Of a DNA stretch of 64,000 bases, positions 26,565 through 34,078 are shown one piece after another. Position numbers and translations under genes: made by a program. Positions within the stretch are counted from its first letter, which is position 1. Each line of letters begins with the position of its first letter. This stretch comes from Reichenbachiella agarivorans. Lineage in GTDB: Bacteria > Bacteroidota > Bacteroidia > Cytophagales > Cyclobacteriaceae. The notes beneath the pieces are model-generated. The model was not told where the DNA came from and made no database searches. It saw only the letters and a program-made list of their open reading frames with translations. The DNA is taken from the NCBI RefSeq assembly GCF_025502585.1, contig NZ_CP106679.1, positions 911,001 through 975,000 of the forward strand. Direction: 5' to 3'.

Positions 26565-28892
26565 CTACTTGACTTGATAATAATAAGGCCCTGTCCAGAC
26601 CAATTTTTCTGCATCAATTTCTATTTCGTGTGTTGTATCTGTGCCATTGTCCAAGCGGCATACAACCAATCTGAGCTCAGATCCCCCCGTATGTCTGATA
26701 CTCAAGGCAATGAATTCCTCGGATTGAAAAGTAATGGAGATGTTATCGACCATAGAAAAGGCATTGGTAGAAAACTCACTCACTGGCGAATACTGTCCAT
26801 GTGACTCCAATACAGAAGCAAAAACCGCATTTTTGGCTTGTCTTCTCAACATAAACATCGGATCAGAACGTAGGTTGTGATGTGGATCATTGGCTCCTAT
26901 TCTACCCAACAAAAACTCATCGCCATCACCTGTCACAGCAGTCCAAGAATAAAATTTATAATCCTGCATCCAAGTCATCTTGGTATTGGATGGCAACTGA
27001 TCTGAGCGGCCTTCTTCCCAAATATGCTGGTAGCCATTTTTCTCACCCATTGGCTGGAGTGTCGCGTTTGTCTTGTAATTTGAATTGCTAGACAAAATCT
27101 GTCCGAAATAATAGTAGGGTAAATCGTAACTATGTGACTCAACTGCACGCACATCAAACAGATCTATAACGAGCGGCTTTTCAAACAATGAATCTGCGAC
27201 GAGACAAATGGTTCTCTGCATAGCGACCCCTTCATAGGCATTTACATCTTTGGCACTAGCTATCTGAATATCAGAGCGGTTCTTATCAAAGAAAAATCGA
27301 TCTGAATGATGGAGATTGGCTTTGTCTATTTTACCTCCATAGTTGGTGTTTTGATCCACTACCAGCGTATTGTGAGCAATCGTTTGCTTCGAAAAAGTCT
27401 TGTTTTCTTTGAGGTATCCTCCCCCATCCTTTTGTTCAATATTAACAAATCTCGCCACCCCATAATCCTGTAGCACTTCATCGCCATTTTCATACAGCGA
27501 ATAAGAAAGTTTGTCATAGTGACCATGTCCCATTCCTTGGGCAGTGTATTTCAATACAGCGTTGATATCTCCACCACTGTGATTCATTCTGAGGATGCCT
27601 ACACCACCTTCGCTACCGTCAGCTCCATCTCTCAGCTCCAAAGACTTGGGAATGAATGGTTTGGCTTTACCCTGAGTGATAGCTTGCGCCACACTAAAGC
27701 CCGTAGCATCCAAGAGTACTTTTTCTTGTTTTTCTGCTATAGAAAGTAGCTCAGGGTTTTGACCCGCAAAATGATACACAATATCTACTGCAGACACGAG
27801 TTCTCTGGAGTAATAAGACATGCCCTTTTGCGCATCATTGATCGGATAAAATTCCCCATCACTGTCTGCTAGATTGACCAGTGCATATACAGCTTTGGCC
27901 AAGATATTTTCTCTATGTTCGAATATTTTCAAATCAGGTCTGGCATTCTCAAGGCTCGCTGCAAATACCACAAAAGGATAAATTGCATACCGCTGATAAT
28001 AGGGACCTTCGGCATAAAAGCCATCAGGTGAGAACAGCATATCCATCTGTGCCAAGAAGCCTGCTCTATTTTGACCAGGAGCCAAAATACTGCCTCCGTC
28101 GTTATCCTTGACACCCACTGCCAAAGTATCAATTTCTAATCCATACAAAGCACGTTGAATCAATTCTTCGTCCTTCATTACCAAGCCCATCATGCCTACA
28201 CCTGCACAGGCCCAAGTACTATGATTATGAATACGGTTAAAGAACTGGGGATTTTCTACCGAAAGAAAATCTGCGTAGGGTCTGAATAAGTTTTTCTCTA
28301 GATTTTCTTTCTGCTCCTCATTCAACCAATCATATATACAATCATAGGCCTGGCTTGTGTACACCATCCAGTTGGCATCATTAAGAGACTGCCAAAAAAG
28401 CTTACCTCTAGTATAGGATTTTTCACTTGGGTGCAACGACAAGGTAGGGAAGAGTTTCGCATATTGCAGTAGCATATCATGGATATAAACAGCATATTTC
28501 TCATTACCAGTGATCATGAAAAGATTACCTGCCTTTTGCATGGTCAAGTAGTTCAGCTTGTGACGCTCATGGGTATATCCACCTGCCAAATCCTGAGGTA
28601 CAGGAACCTCTATACCGTTGGCAATCTCCTGTTCCACTTGCCTCATCGCCTCTTGAATTGATTCATTGAACAAAGGAATATTTTTATACTCCTTTTGAAT
28701 CAAAGCAAGAGACTGTTTATCAAACAAAATACTTTGGTGATTCAAACCCACTGTTGTCTTTTGTTCCTGACTGCATGATGCCATGACGCACAACAGCAGC
28801 AGGTTCAAACACCCAATAAGCACTATACGATGTACTACTAAATCTATCTTCACTATACGATCACTCATATTCAATTTCCTAGTCTTTATCAT
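26565..28892 (-). CDS. Oligoalginate lyase, PL17 family
   Basis: The 775-residue lipoprotein (Cys40 in LLCVMASC) has an N-terminal alpha/alpha toroid (about 60-400) and a C-terminal heparinase II/III-like beta-sandwich domain (about 430-770). The PL17 catalytic residues known from Alg17c have counterparts: Asn223-His224 in IHNHSTW and Tyr298/299 in AEGPYYQRY, with His in GMGHGHYDKL. PL17 enzymes degrade alginate oligomers from the end to unsaturated monouronate. The lipobox suggests periplasmic or surface anchoring. The start may be 28892 or the second Met at 28868 (MSDRIVKIDL). It is the first gene of the PL17-kdgF-MFS-SDR operon. Confidence 0.92.
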   Translation of the reverse strand: MIKTRKLNMSDRIVKIDLVVHRIVLIGCLNLLLLCVMASCSQEQKTTVGLNHQSILFDKQSLALIQKEYKNIPLFNESIQEAMRQVEQEIANGIEVPVPQDLAGGYTHERHKLNYLTMQKAGNLFMITGNEKYAVYIHDMLLQYAKLFPTLSLHPSEKSYTRGKLFWQSLNDANWMVYTSQAYDCIYDWLNEEQKENLEKNLFRPYADFLSVENPQFFNRIHNHSTWACAGVGMMGLVMKDEELIQRALYGLEIDTLAVGVKDNDGGSILAPGQNRAGFLAQMDMLFSPDGFYAEGPYYQRYAIYPFVVFAASLENARPDLKIFEHRENILAKAVYALVNLADSDGEFYPINDAQKGMSYYSRELVSAVDIVYHFAGQNPELLSIAEKQEKVLLDATGFSVAQAITQGKAKPFIPKSLELRDGADGSEGGVGILRMNHSGGDINAVLKYTAQGMGHGHYDKLSYSLYENGDEVLQDYGVARFVNIEQKDGGGYLKENKTFSKQTIAHNTLVVDQNTNYGGKIDKANLHHSDRFFFDKNRSDIQIASAKDVNAYEGVAMQRTICLVADSLFEKPLVIDLFDVRAVESHSYDLPYYYFGQILSSNSNYKTNATLQPMGEKNGYQHIWEEGRSDQLPSNTKMTWMQDYKFYSWTAVTGDGDEFLLGRIGANDPHHNLRSDPMFMLRRQAKNAVFASVLESHGQYSPVSEFSTNAFSMVDNISITFQSEEFIALSIRHTGGSELRLVVCRLDNGTDTTHEIEIDAEKLVWTGPYYYQVK

Positions 28893-28896
28893 GCAG

Positions 28897-28986
28897 TTGA
28901 TTAACCCAGCTCACGCTAGACACTTTTCATAAAGTGCATTTTGAGTCTGTCAGCAAAGTATTGGCGGACTTTCATCCACCAATATT
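28897..28986. promoter_or_regulatory. Degenerate operator-like sites upstream of the PL17 operon
   Basis: TTGATTAACCCA at 28897-28908 matches the locus motif TTGGTnnACCAA at 9 of 10 defined positions less one more at the right arm, directly before the PL17 start. Further upstream, arms at 28957-28968 and 28975-28986 (10 of 12 complementary, each with ATTGG or CCAAT) form a wider palindrome. Neither is a perfect site, so regulation of this operon by the same protein is less certain. Confidence 0.4.
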
Positions 28987-29277
28987 CACATTCAAACTAA
29001 TTATTAATTGTAACCCAAATCTTATTAGAGATATACCAAAATTGAGTTTTGCAAATCTGAATGGACATCAGAATGGCACTGTGACCAGGAGAGATTCTAA
29101 TAAAATATAGTCGACCTGTAGAATTACAGATAATTACTATATTTGTAATGGTGATTAATCTAATTCAATGAAGATACCGACGGCCAAATTGATATTTATA
29201 TTGATGTGATTATCCCTCCTAAATGGATTAGCACTTGGTTAATCCATTTTTTTTGCACTAACTTTTTAGTACCCCTT
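28987..29277. other. Intergenic region between PL17 and gntR
   Basis: No ORF is present. It holds a plus-strand -7-type box and a plus-oriented terminator, listed separately as a candidate small RNA. The rest is AT-rich without clear signals. Confidence 0.4.
29138..29254 (+). ncRNA. Candidate small RNA on the plus strand
   Basis: A Bacteroidota -7 box TATATTTG (29138-29145) is followed about 100 bases later by an intrinsic terminator: AAATGGATTA (29221-29230), 9-base loop, TAATCCATTT (29240-29249), and a T-run to 29254. The hairpin is oriented for plus-strand transcription, although both neighbouring genes are on the minus strand. No ORF lies inside. I see no good -33 element. This is a candidate only. 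Confidence 0.3.
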
Positions 29278-30018
29278 TTATTTTTTTCTCTTCTTAAGAT
29301 TAAATTGTTCCACTTGTAGCGTATTTGAAAAATCCAATATATCGCTAAGGTGATCCCTCATCGCCTGAGTAGCCTTTTCAATATCCTGCTCTTTTATGTA
29401 GAACAATATTCTTTCGTGCAACTCCAATGCCGTGTCAGACCTTCCATCCCCACAAGCATCTAGTTCTCTATAATTTGTCAAAATATCGGGCGTAATCACC
29501 AACATCAACGATTTAAGCACCGAATTTTTACTAGCCTCTGCAATACTCAAGTGAAACATCAAATCCTCATCTACCGCATGAATACCTGCATCCTTTTTTT
29601 TCTTATAAGCAGCCAGAGCACTTTCAATATTTTCAATATCCTCCTCTGTCCTGTTTTGTGCAGCCAAAGCAGCAGCATTGGTTTCCAATATAACTCTGGT
29701 CTCTACGAGAGATCTAAAATCTTTCACTTCAAGTCTCAAAACATCTGAAATCAAACCTTCCAGGGCTGTCATTCCTAGTCCAGCAACGACTGTCCCACTT
29801 TGTGGAAGTGTCTTGAGGATCCCATAAAATTCAAGCTTTTTTATCGCATCCCTTACATGTGATCGACCGATACCAAAAACTTCACAAAGCTTCCTTTCTG
29901 GTGGAAGTTTATCTCCTGGTTTGAGTTGACCAGAAGTGATTAACTCCTTTATTTGGTTGATAATCTTATCTACTGGTGTTTCGATTACGATTTGTGTGAA
30001 GTTATTTAACAATTCCAT
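29278..30018 (-). CDS. FadR-subfamily GntR transcriptional regulator
   Basis: The 246-residue protein has an N-terminal winged helix (VDKIINQIKELITSGQLKPGDKLPPERKLCEVFGIGRSHVRDAIKKLE, about 17-64) and a C-terminal all-helical FCD ligand domain (about 95-230). The FCD domain includes the usual metal-site residues (Asp in DEDLMFH, and later His in HERIL and MRDHLSD). FCD regulators typically bind sugar acids and recognise TGGTnnACCA-like palindromes. The window holds six such palindromes, one of them directly upstream of this gene, so I infer it is the local repressor, released by a uronate or KDG-like ligand, and autoregulated. Confidence 0.92.
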   Translation of the reverse strand: MELLNNFTQIVIETPVDKIINQIKELITSGQLKPGDKLPPERKLCEVFGIGRSHVRDAIKKLEFYGILKTLPQSGTVVAGLGMTALEGLISDVLRLEVKDFRSLVETRVILETNAAALAAQNRTEEDIENIESALAAYKKKKDAGIHAVDEDLMFHLSIAEASKNSVLKSLMLVITPDILTNYRELDACGDGRSDTALELHERILFYIKEQDIEKATQAMRDHLSDILDFSNTLQVEQFNLKKRKK

Positions 30019-30041
30019 TCGTTATTTGTTGACCCATTGTT

Positions 30042-30057
30042 AATTGGTTGACCAATT
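30042..30057. promoter_or_regulatory. Operator upstream of gntR (autoregulation)
   Basis: AATTGGTTGACCAATT is a palindrome with 7-base arms, 24 bases before the gntR ATG at 30018. It contains the core ATTGGTnnACCAAT. Confidence 0.75.
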
Positions 30058-30328
30058 TAGTTATTTATTACCCAAGGACAAATTTTTTAAGAAAAATTTT
30101 ATTTTCTAACAAAATATATCACAGGCAATTTACCATCAAAAACCATATTTTGCTATTCATAAAGTAGCTTTTTAGCTACGTCATGCCTGTGACAAACACG
30201 TGAGAAACAATCTCTTATTTTGATTTCAGGTCTTTTTTTGCGACATTCACTTTTGGTTAACCAATAATTGACATTCCAGTTTTTGGGAAGCCAAAAGAAA
30301 GACTATTTTTTAACTATTAAAAATTATT
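30058..30328. promoter_or_regulatory. Divergent control region gntR / third PL7 gene
   Basis: It contains the operator core TTTGGTTAACCAAT (30252-30265) 64 bases before the PL7 start, and an additional short palindrome TTTTGG/CCAAAA at 30281-30296. Separate symmetry of a different kind is also present: TCACAGGCA (30119-30127) and its complement at 30184-30192, and GTAGCT/AGCTAC at 30164-30179. The last two may be binding sites of another regulator. Confidence 0.6.
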
Positions 30329-32116
30329 ATGAAAAACTACCTGTTTAGATGGGGGGACTTTTATCAAAGTTTCGTCATCACAATCTTAGTTGCTGCCTTA
30401 GCCATAGGCTTTCAAGCATGCGACGAAAATCTTGATTTACAAGAACAAGATTTACTATTAAACTCACCATTAGCAGCTGGTGACCAAGTAAGTATCACCA
30501 ATCCAGGGTTTGAGAGTAATTGGTCCGGATGGATCGATACAGACCCTTCGGCAACATCAAGTGACGCACATTCAGGATCCAAATCAGCTAAAATCACAGG
30601 GTCTAGTGGCAAATTCGAGCAAAGCATTGCAGTCAAACAAAACACTGACTACACACTCTCTGCCTATATTTTGGAAGCGGGTATTATTGGAGCCCAAGTT
30701 GGCAATAGCAACTTTAGTGATGGAGGAGATTACAGTGATTGGACTCAAGTATCTGTAACCTTCAACTCTGGATCGAACAGCGCTATCACAATCTATGGTG
30801 CATACGGTGGTGATACAGGGCGTTTCGATGATTTTGTACTAACAGAAGGCGGCAACACCGATGGAGGTGATGACGATGACGACAATGACCCAACAGATCC
30901 GACCACAGGAGAGCTATCCATCTCTAGTGTATCGGCCAGTGCCAATGATGGTAACGTCCCTGCCAATGCCATTGATGAAGACCCAAATCTATCTACCAGA
31001 TGGTCTGCGAATGGTTCAGGGCAGTACATTACTTTTGACCTTGGATCATCTCAAACGGTAAGCAGTATCAAAATTGCTTGGTACAAGGGTAACGAGAGAA
31101 GTTCTTCGTTCAAAATCCGAATCGGCGATAGTACTTCTAACCTCACAGAGGTACTTTCAGCAAGCTCATCGGGCAGTACCTTAGGATTAGAGACCTACAA
31201 CTTTGAAAGCACCACTGGACGATATGTACGCATCACTTGCCTTGGCAATTCTGCAAATACGTGGAACAGCATCACTGATGTAGAAATCTATGGACAGGCA
31301 CAAGATGGAGGTACTGATCCAGACCCAGATCCAGACCCAGTTGACCCTGATCCTGTAGATCCTACTGAGCCTGGTACAGCAAACATCCCTTCTGATCTGA
31401 TGGAAAATTGTAACCAATGGAAAATCACGTATCCAGATGGTGTAGAGGACAAAACATTGTGTGGCGAAAGCAACAATGAATATTTCTATGTCAACAACGA
31501 TAAAAATGCCATCGTATTTAGAGTGCCAATCAGAAGCAACAATGGCTCTACCCCCAATTCAAATTACATCCGTTCTGAATTGAGAGAAAGAACAGAATCT
31601 GGCAGCTCAGATATCTACTGGACTACTAGCGGAAAACATGTAGTATATGTGGAGCAAGCCATTACACACCTGCCGATGAATAAAGACCACTTGGTTGCCA
31701 CACAAATTCATGGTAACAAAGCAGATGGTATTGATGACGCCATGGTCATGAGACTTGAGGGTTCTCATTTATTCCTAAGCTTCAACGGTGGCAAACTCAG
31801 AAGTGACGTGACGATCAAGTCTAACTATACATTGGGAACCAAACATGAGGTAATCTTTGAGGTAATAGACGGTAAACACTACTGCTACTACAGTGAAGAT
31901 GGCAATCTGGCCAGTGCCTATGCAAGTGGCAATGCCTCTAGCTACTTAATTAAAGACGGAAGCAACTCGTATGTCATGAACAAAAGCTACGGTGAAGCTT
32001 ACTTTAAAGTAGGTAACTATACGCAGAGTAATGCAAACGAAGAAGGCAGTGATACAGGCAACCCAAATAACTATGGGGAGGTCTTAGTATATGACTTCTC
32101 TGTGTCACATCAATAG
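30329..32116 (+). CDS. Modular alginate lyase: CBM, CBM32-like (F5/8C), PL7
   Basis: The 595-residue lipoprotein (Cys31 in GFQACDEN) has three modules. First, a carbohydrate-binding beta sandwich (about 55-175: ITNPGFESNWSGW ... GRFDDFVLTEG, CBM4/9- or CBM16-like). Second, after an Asp-rich linker, an F5/8 type C/CBM32-like domain (about 195-330: ANAIDEDPNLSTRWSA, QYITFDLG, TGRYVRIT). Third, after a DPDPDP linker, a PL7 catalytic domain (about 350-595) with RSELRE, TQIHGNK and YFKVGNYTQSN. It is an alginate endo-lyase aimed at solid or wall-bound polymer. It has its own operator, divergent from gntR, and a terminator behind it. Confidence 0.94.
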   Translation: MKNYLFRWGDFYQSFVITILVAALAIGFQACDENLDLQEQDLLLNSPLAAGDQVSITNPGFESNWSGWIDTDPSATSSDAHSGSKSAKITGSSGKFEQSIAVKQNTDYTLSAYILEAGIIGAQVGNSNFSDGGDYSDWTQVSVTFNSGSNSAITIYGAYGGDTGRFDDFVLTEGGNTDGGDDDDDNDPTDPTTGELSISSVSASANDGNVPANAIDEDPNLSTRWSANGSGQYITFDLGSSQTVSSIKIAWYKGNERSSSFKIRIGDSTSNLTEVLSASSSGSTLGLETYNFESTTGRYVRITCLGNSANTWNSITDVEIYGQAQDGGTDPDPDPDPVDPDPVDPTEPGTANIPSDLMENCNQWKITYPDGVEDKTLCGESNNEYFYVNNDKNAIVFRVPIRSNNGSTPNSNYIRSELRERTESGSSDIYWTTSGKHVVYVEQAITHLPMNKDHLVATQIHGNKADGIDDAMVMRLEGSHLFLSFNGGKLRSDVTIKSNYTLGTKHEVIFEVIDGKHYCYYSEDGNLASAYASGNASSYLIKDGSNSYVMNKSYGEAYFKVGNYTQSNANEEGSDTGNPNNYGEVLVYDFSVSHQ

Positions 32117-32132
32117 CAACCAGCACACAAAC

Positions 32133-32173
32133 AAAAAGGAGGCTGTCTCAAAGTATGAGATAGCCTCCTTTTT
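32133..32173 (+). terminator. Rho-independent terminator after the third PL7 gene
   Basis: AAAAAGGAGGCTGTCTCA (32133-32150) pairs with TGAGATAGCCTCCTTTTT (32156-32173), with one G-U pair and a 5-base loop. It marks the right end of the alginate locus. Confidence 0.85.
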
Positions 32174-32274
32174 CATTTCTACTCTAGCATCTTCACTGTA
32201 TGTATCACCGCATTTACACGTGTCCGCCTGAGGAGGGAAATGCTCCCACGTTGCTCTACTCAAAATAGAAAGGA

Positions 32275-32329
32275 GTAGTCTCAGACATACACCTAGGGTT
32301 TTCCTTCCATTCTATGATCAGGTGGGGGG
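32275..32329 (+). repeat. Direct repeat, left copy
   Basis: About 49 of 55 bases match the copy at 33351-33405. It begins GTAGTCTCAGACATAC and ends in a G-run. The two copies flank the toxin/antitoxin pair, the RHS fragment and the broken transposase. Confidence 0.75.
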
Positions 32330-32341
32330 GCGTGGTTATTA

Positions 32342-32638
32342 CTAATATGGTTTGGGTTCTTGTTTGACGTGACGGATTCTCAATATTCGTATTTGAGTAT
32401 CTGTTACCCGATAAGCTACTCTATAACTATGTGTTTCAAAAGCTCTATGATCTCCTTTATTCTCTGATTTAAACTTATCTGGGGGATATCGTTCTGGTTG
32501 TTCTTGTATCCCTTCAATCGCAGATAAAACTGCGGCTTCAACTAGTTCAGCATTTTGATAAGATTCTAGACTGATATTTTTAAGTGCGCTAGCAAAAGAC
32601 TTTGAGGGTCTTGTGTTCCAGACTATTTTTTTCTCCAT
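32342..32638 (-). CDS. RelE/ParE-family toxin (type II toxin-antitoxin)
   Basis: The 98-residue basic protein has the RelE/ParE fold pattern: an N-terminal strand KIVWNTRPSKSFASALKNI, helices with AVLSAIEGIQEQPERYPPDK, and the C-terminal strands HRAFETHSYRVAYRVTDTQIRILRIRHVKQEP. Arg and His residues near the end are where RelE toxins have their active or ribosome-contacting side chains. Its start lies inside the last codons of the upstream 74-residue gene (16-base overlap), the usual antitoxin-first order. The target (ribosome-bound mRNA or gyrase) cannot be decided. Confidence 0.82.
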   Translation of the reverse strand: MEKKIVWNTRPSKSFASALKNISLESYQNAELVEAAVLSAIEGIQEQPERYPPDKFKSENKGDHRAFETHSYRVAYRVTDTQIRILRIRHVKQEPKPY

Positions 32639-32847
32639 GCACTGATTTCCTTGACCGCTTGCTGATGTGTTATGTATTCTCCTCTATCAATGGCTGCATC
32701 AGCCTCATCCAATTCCTTGTTGTATTGTTCGATACTGATGTGTTGATGCTCTTCTTTCCACTTGGATAGTTCCTTGATTATTTTTTGATCATGGACAGTA
32801 GCGAGCCACTCCATTAATTCCAGTTTTAAAGCTTGTGCAGTAGTCAT
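32623..32847 (-). CDS. Antitoxin partner of the RelE/ParE toxin
   Basis: The 74-residue protein is predicted all-helical (MTTAQALKLELMEWLATVHDQKIIKEL ... DEADAAIDRGEYITHQQAVKEI). It resembles the small antitoxins (YafQ/RelE-associated, often with an EADAAIDRGEYITH-like segment) found before RelE/ParE toxins in Bacteroidota. The C-terminal part probably wraps the toxin. I see no clear DNA-binding domain, so control of the operon may be weak or supplied by the N-terminal helices. It overlaps the toxin by 16 bases. Confidence 0.78.
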   Translation of the reverse strand: MTTAQALKLELMEWLATVHDQKIIKELSKWKEEHQHISIEQYNKELDEADAAIDRGEYITHQQAVKEISAWRKK

Positions 32848-32898
32848 ATTAAAATGCTTTTATACAAAGTAACGATTTATCTTCATATTTTGATCTAT

Positions 32899-33000
32899 TT
32901 ATAGGGGGTGATATTGCTGTACTTCTTCAATCTGGTAGTTGTTGTCAAACACTAGGTAGTTGAGATAGACCTTGGGTGCGTTAGCGGGGGGACAATAAAA
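32899..33000 (-). pseudogene. RHS-repeat protein fragment
   Basis: A short open piece translates as PPANAPKVYLNYLVFDNNYQ and ends at a stop 14 codons later. The stretch VFDNNYQ is identical to the start of the RHS tip at 35135, and PPANAPK..LNYLVFD is typical of Bacteroidota RHS proteins just before the core end. It is a displaced fragment and not a gene. Confidence 0.6.
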
Positions 33001-33011
33001 CCTCCTATCTC

Positions 33012-33263
33012 TCAAAGGCTTTGTATTTTCTTCACCGCAATGCAATTGCTGTTTTTCCACCACTTTCCAAAATGTTTCAGTCGCATCACAGATGCGCCCG
33101 AGCTGGAATAAATTTCCATCCCTTTATTTTTTCGACAATAATCCAGACTCTCCAACATCAAATCAAAATACCTGTCTCGCACAAATACATCCAACCAATA
33201 AACCGTGGCAAAACTGATAAAATACAATCCCTCCGGATTATGAAACTTGTATTTCCTACTCAT
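33012..33263 (-). pseudogene. Truncated REP-associated tyrosine transposase (RAYT, IS200-like Y1 family)
   Basis: The first 50 or so residues, MSRKYKFHNPEGLYFISFAT and on to YFDLMLESLDYCRKNKGMEIY, match the N-terminus of REP-associated Y1 transposases. The sequence then leaves the family where the metal-binding HUH motif (HVH) should follow, and continues with unrelated SSSGASVMRLKHFGKW. The HUH and catalytic Tyr are both missing, so the enzyme is dead. Intact family members are about 180 residues. Confidence 0.75.
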
Positions 33264-33350
33264 TACCTAAATCTAATTGATCCAAAGTAATATCTGTTGA
33301 CTTTCTATCTCAAGAACGTAAAGCACAAGCTACAAGCTTGCGCCAGCGGG

Positions 33351-33405
33351 GTAGTCTCAGACATACGACTAGGGTTTTTCTTCTATTCTAAGATCAGGTG
33401 GGGGA
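33351..33405 (+). repeat. Direct repeat, right copy
   Basis: Same orientation as the copy at 32275-32329, with about six mismatches in 55. Placement beside a RAYT remnant makes a REP-like origin possible. Confidence 0.75.
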
Positions 33406-33424
33406 GTTTCTGTTATATAATTAG

Positions 33425-34078
33425 CTATTTCAAATAATCAATTTCAAACTCCGTACTATAATAATGGGTATCATATTTAATACTATAGGTGCCGAATCCA
33501 TAATTATCAAGGTCAAACTCAACAATGCTCCCTTCAGAATACTGACTTTCAAAAACGGTTCTCCCTTCCTTTCTTATTTTCAACTCAATTAAACCACCTT
33601 CCGTACGGAATAAAACAACATTGTTACTTCTAGAAGAGACCTCAAAATCACCCCCAGAATAATCACTATTCAAAATTTTTGCATACCTTTTTATTACATA
33701 TCTATAATCCTTAACCAAACCTTTTTGCCTAACTCCAAAAGTAATAAACCAATATGGGTACTTTTCAGAAGCCTCTTTCGGAAACAGAATATCCAATTCA
33801 GTTTTCTTCTTCAAACTAATTATTTGACCATTCCATCTTTCAGATTCATAATAAACTTCCCCCAGATTGTTATCAATCTCAATTTTAACCAACTCACCCT
33901 TTATCTTATTGAAGTTTATACTAAGCACAAGTGTGTCTTTATCTGCAAAGTCATTTAGAGATAATTGCATATTATCAATTTCACCATTGACCTTTGATAA
34001 GATTTGAGCATTCAAATCCATCACAATGGATTGTAGCAAAGTCAACAACACAACTAGCCTTTTAATATGTTCTATCAT
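33425..34078 (-). CDS. Secreted protein of unknown function, possible immunity partner of the RHS tip
   Basis: The 217-residue product starts MIEHIKRLVVLLTLLQSIVM and has a predicted Sec signal peptide (cleavage near DLNAQ, residue 25). The rest is rich in beta strands (VKIEIDNNLGEVYYES, IELKIRKEGRTVFESQYSEGSIVEFDLDNYGFGTYSIKYD), ending in a strand pair that resembles Bacteroidota secretion-tail-like sandwiches. Its ATG overlaps the end of the RHS tip gene by 17 bases, so the two are translated as a unit. Polymorphic toxin genes are regularly followed by their immunity gene, so this is the inferred role. I know no family for it. Confidence 0.6.
   Translation of the reverse strand: MIEHIKRLVVLLTLLQSIVMDLNAQILSKVNGEIDNMQLSLNDFADKDTLVLSINFNKIKGELVKIEIDNNLGEVYYESERWNGQIISLKKKTELDILFPKEASEKYPYWFITFGVRQKGLVKDYRYVIKRYAKILNSDYSGGDFEVSSRSNNVVLFRTEGGLIELKIRKEGRTVFESQYSEGSIVEFDLDNYGFGTYSIKYDTHYYSTEFEIDYLK

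Noticed and set aside
28921-28936. CACTTT/AAAGTG inverted repeat upstream of PL17
   Set aside because: Six-base arms of this composition are expected by chance, and it does not match the locus operator.
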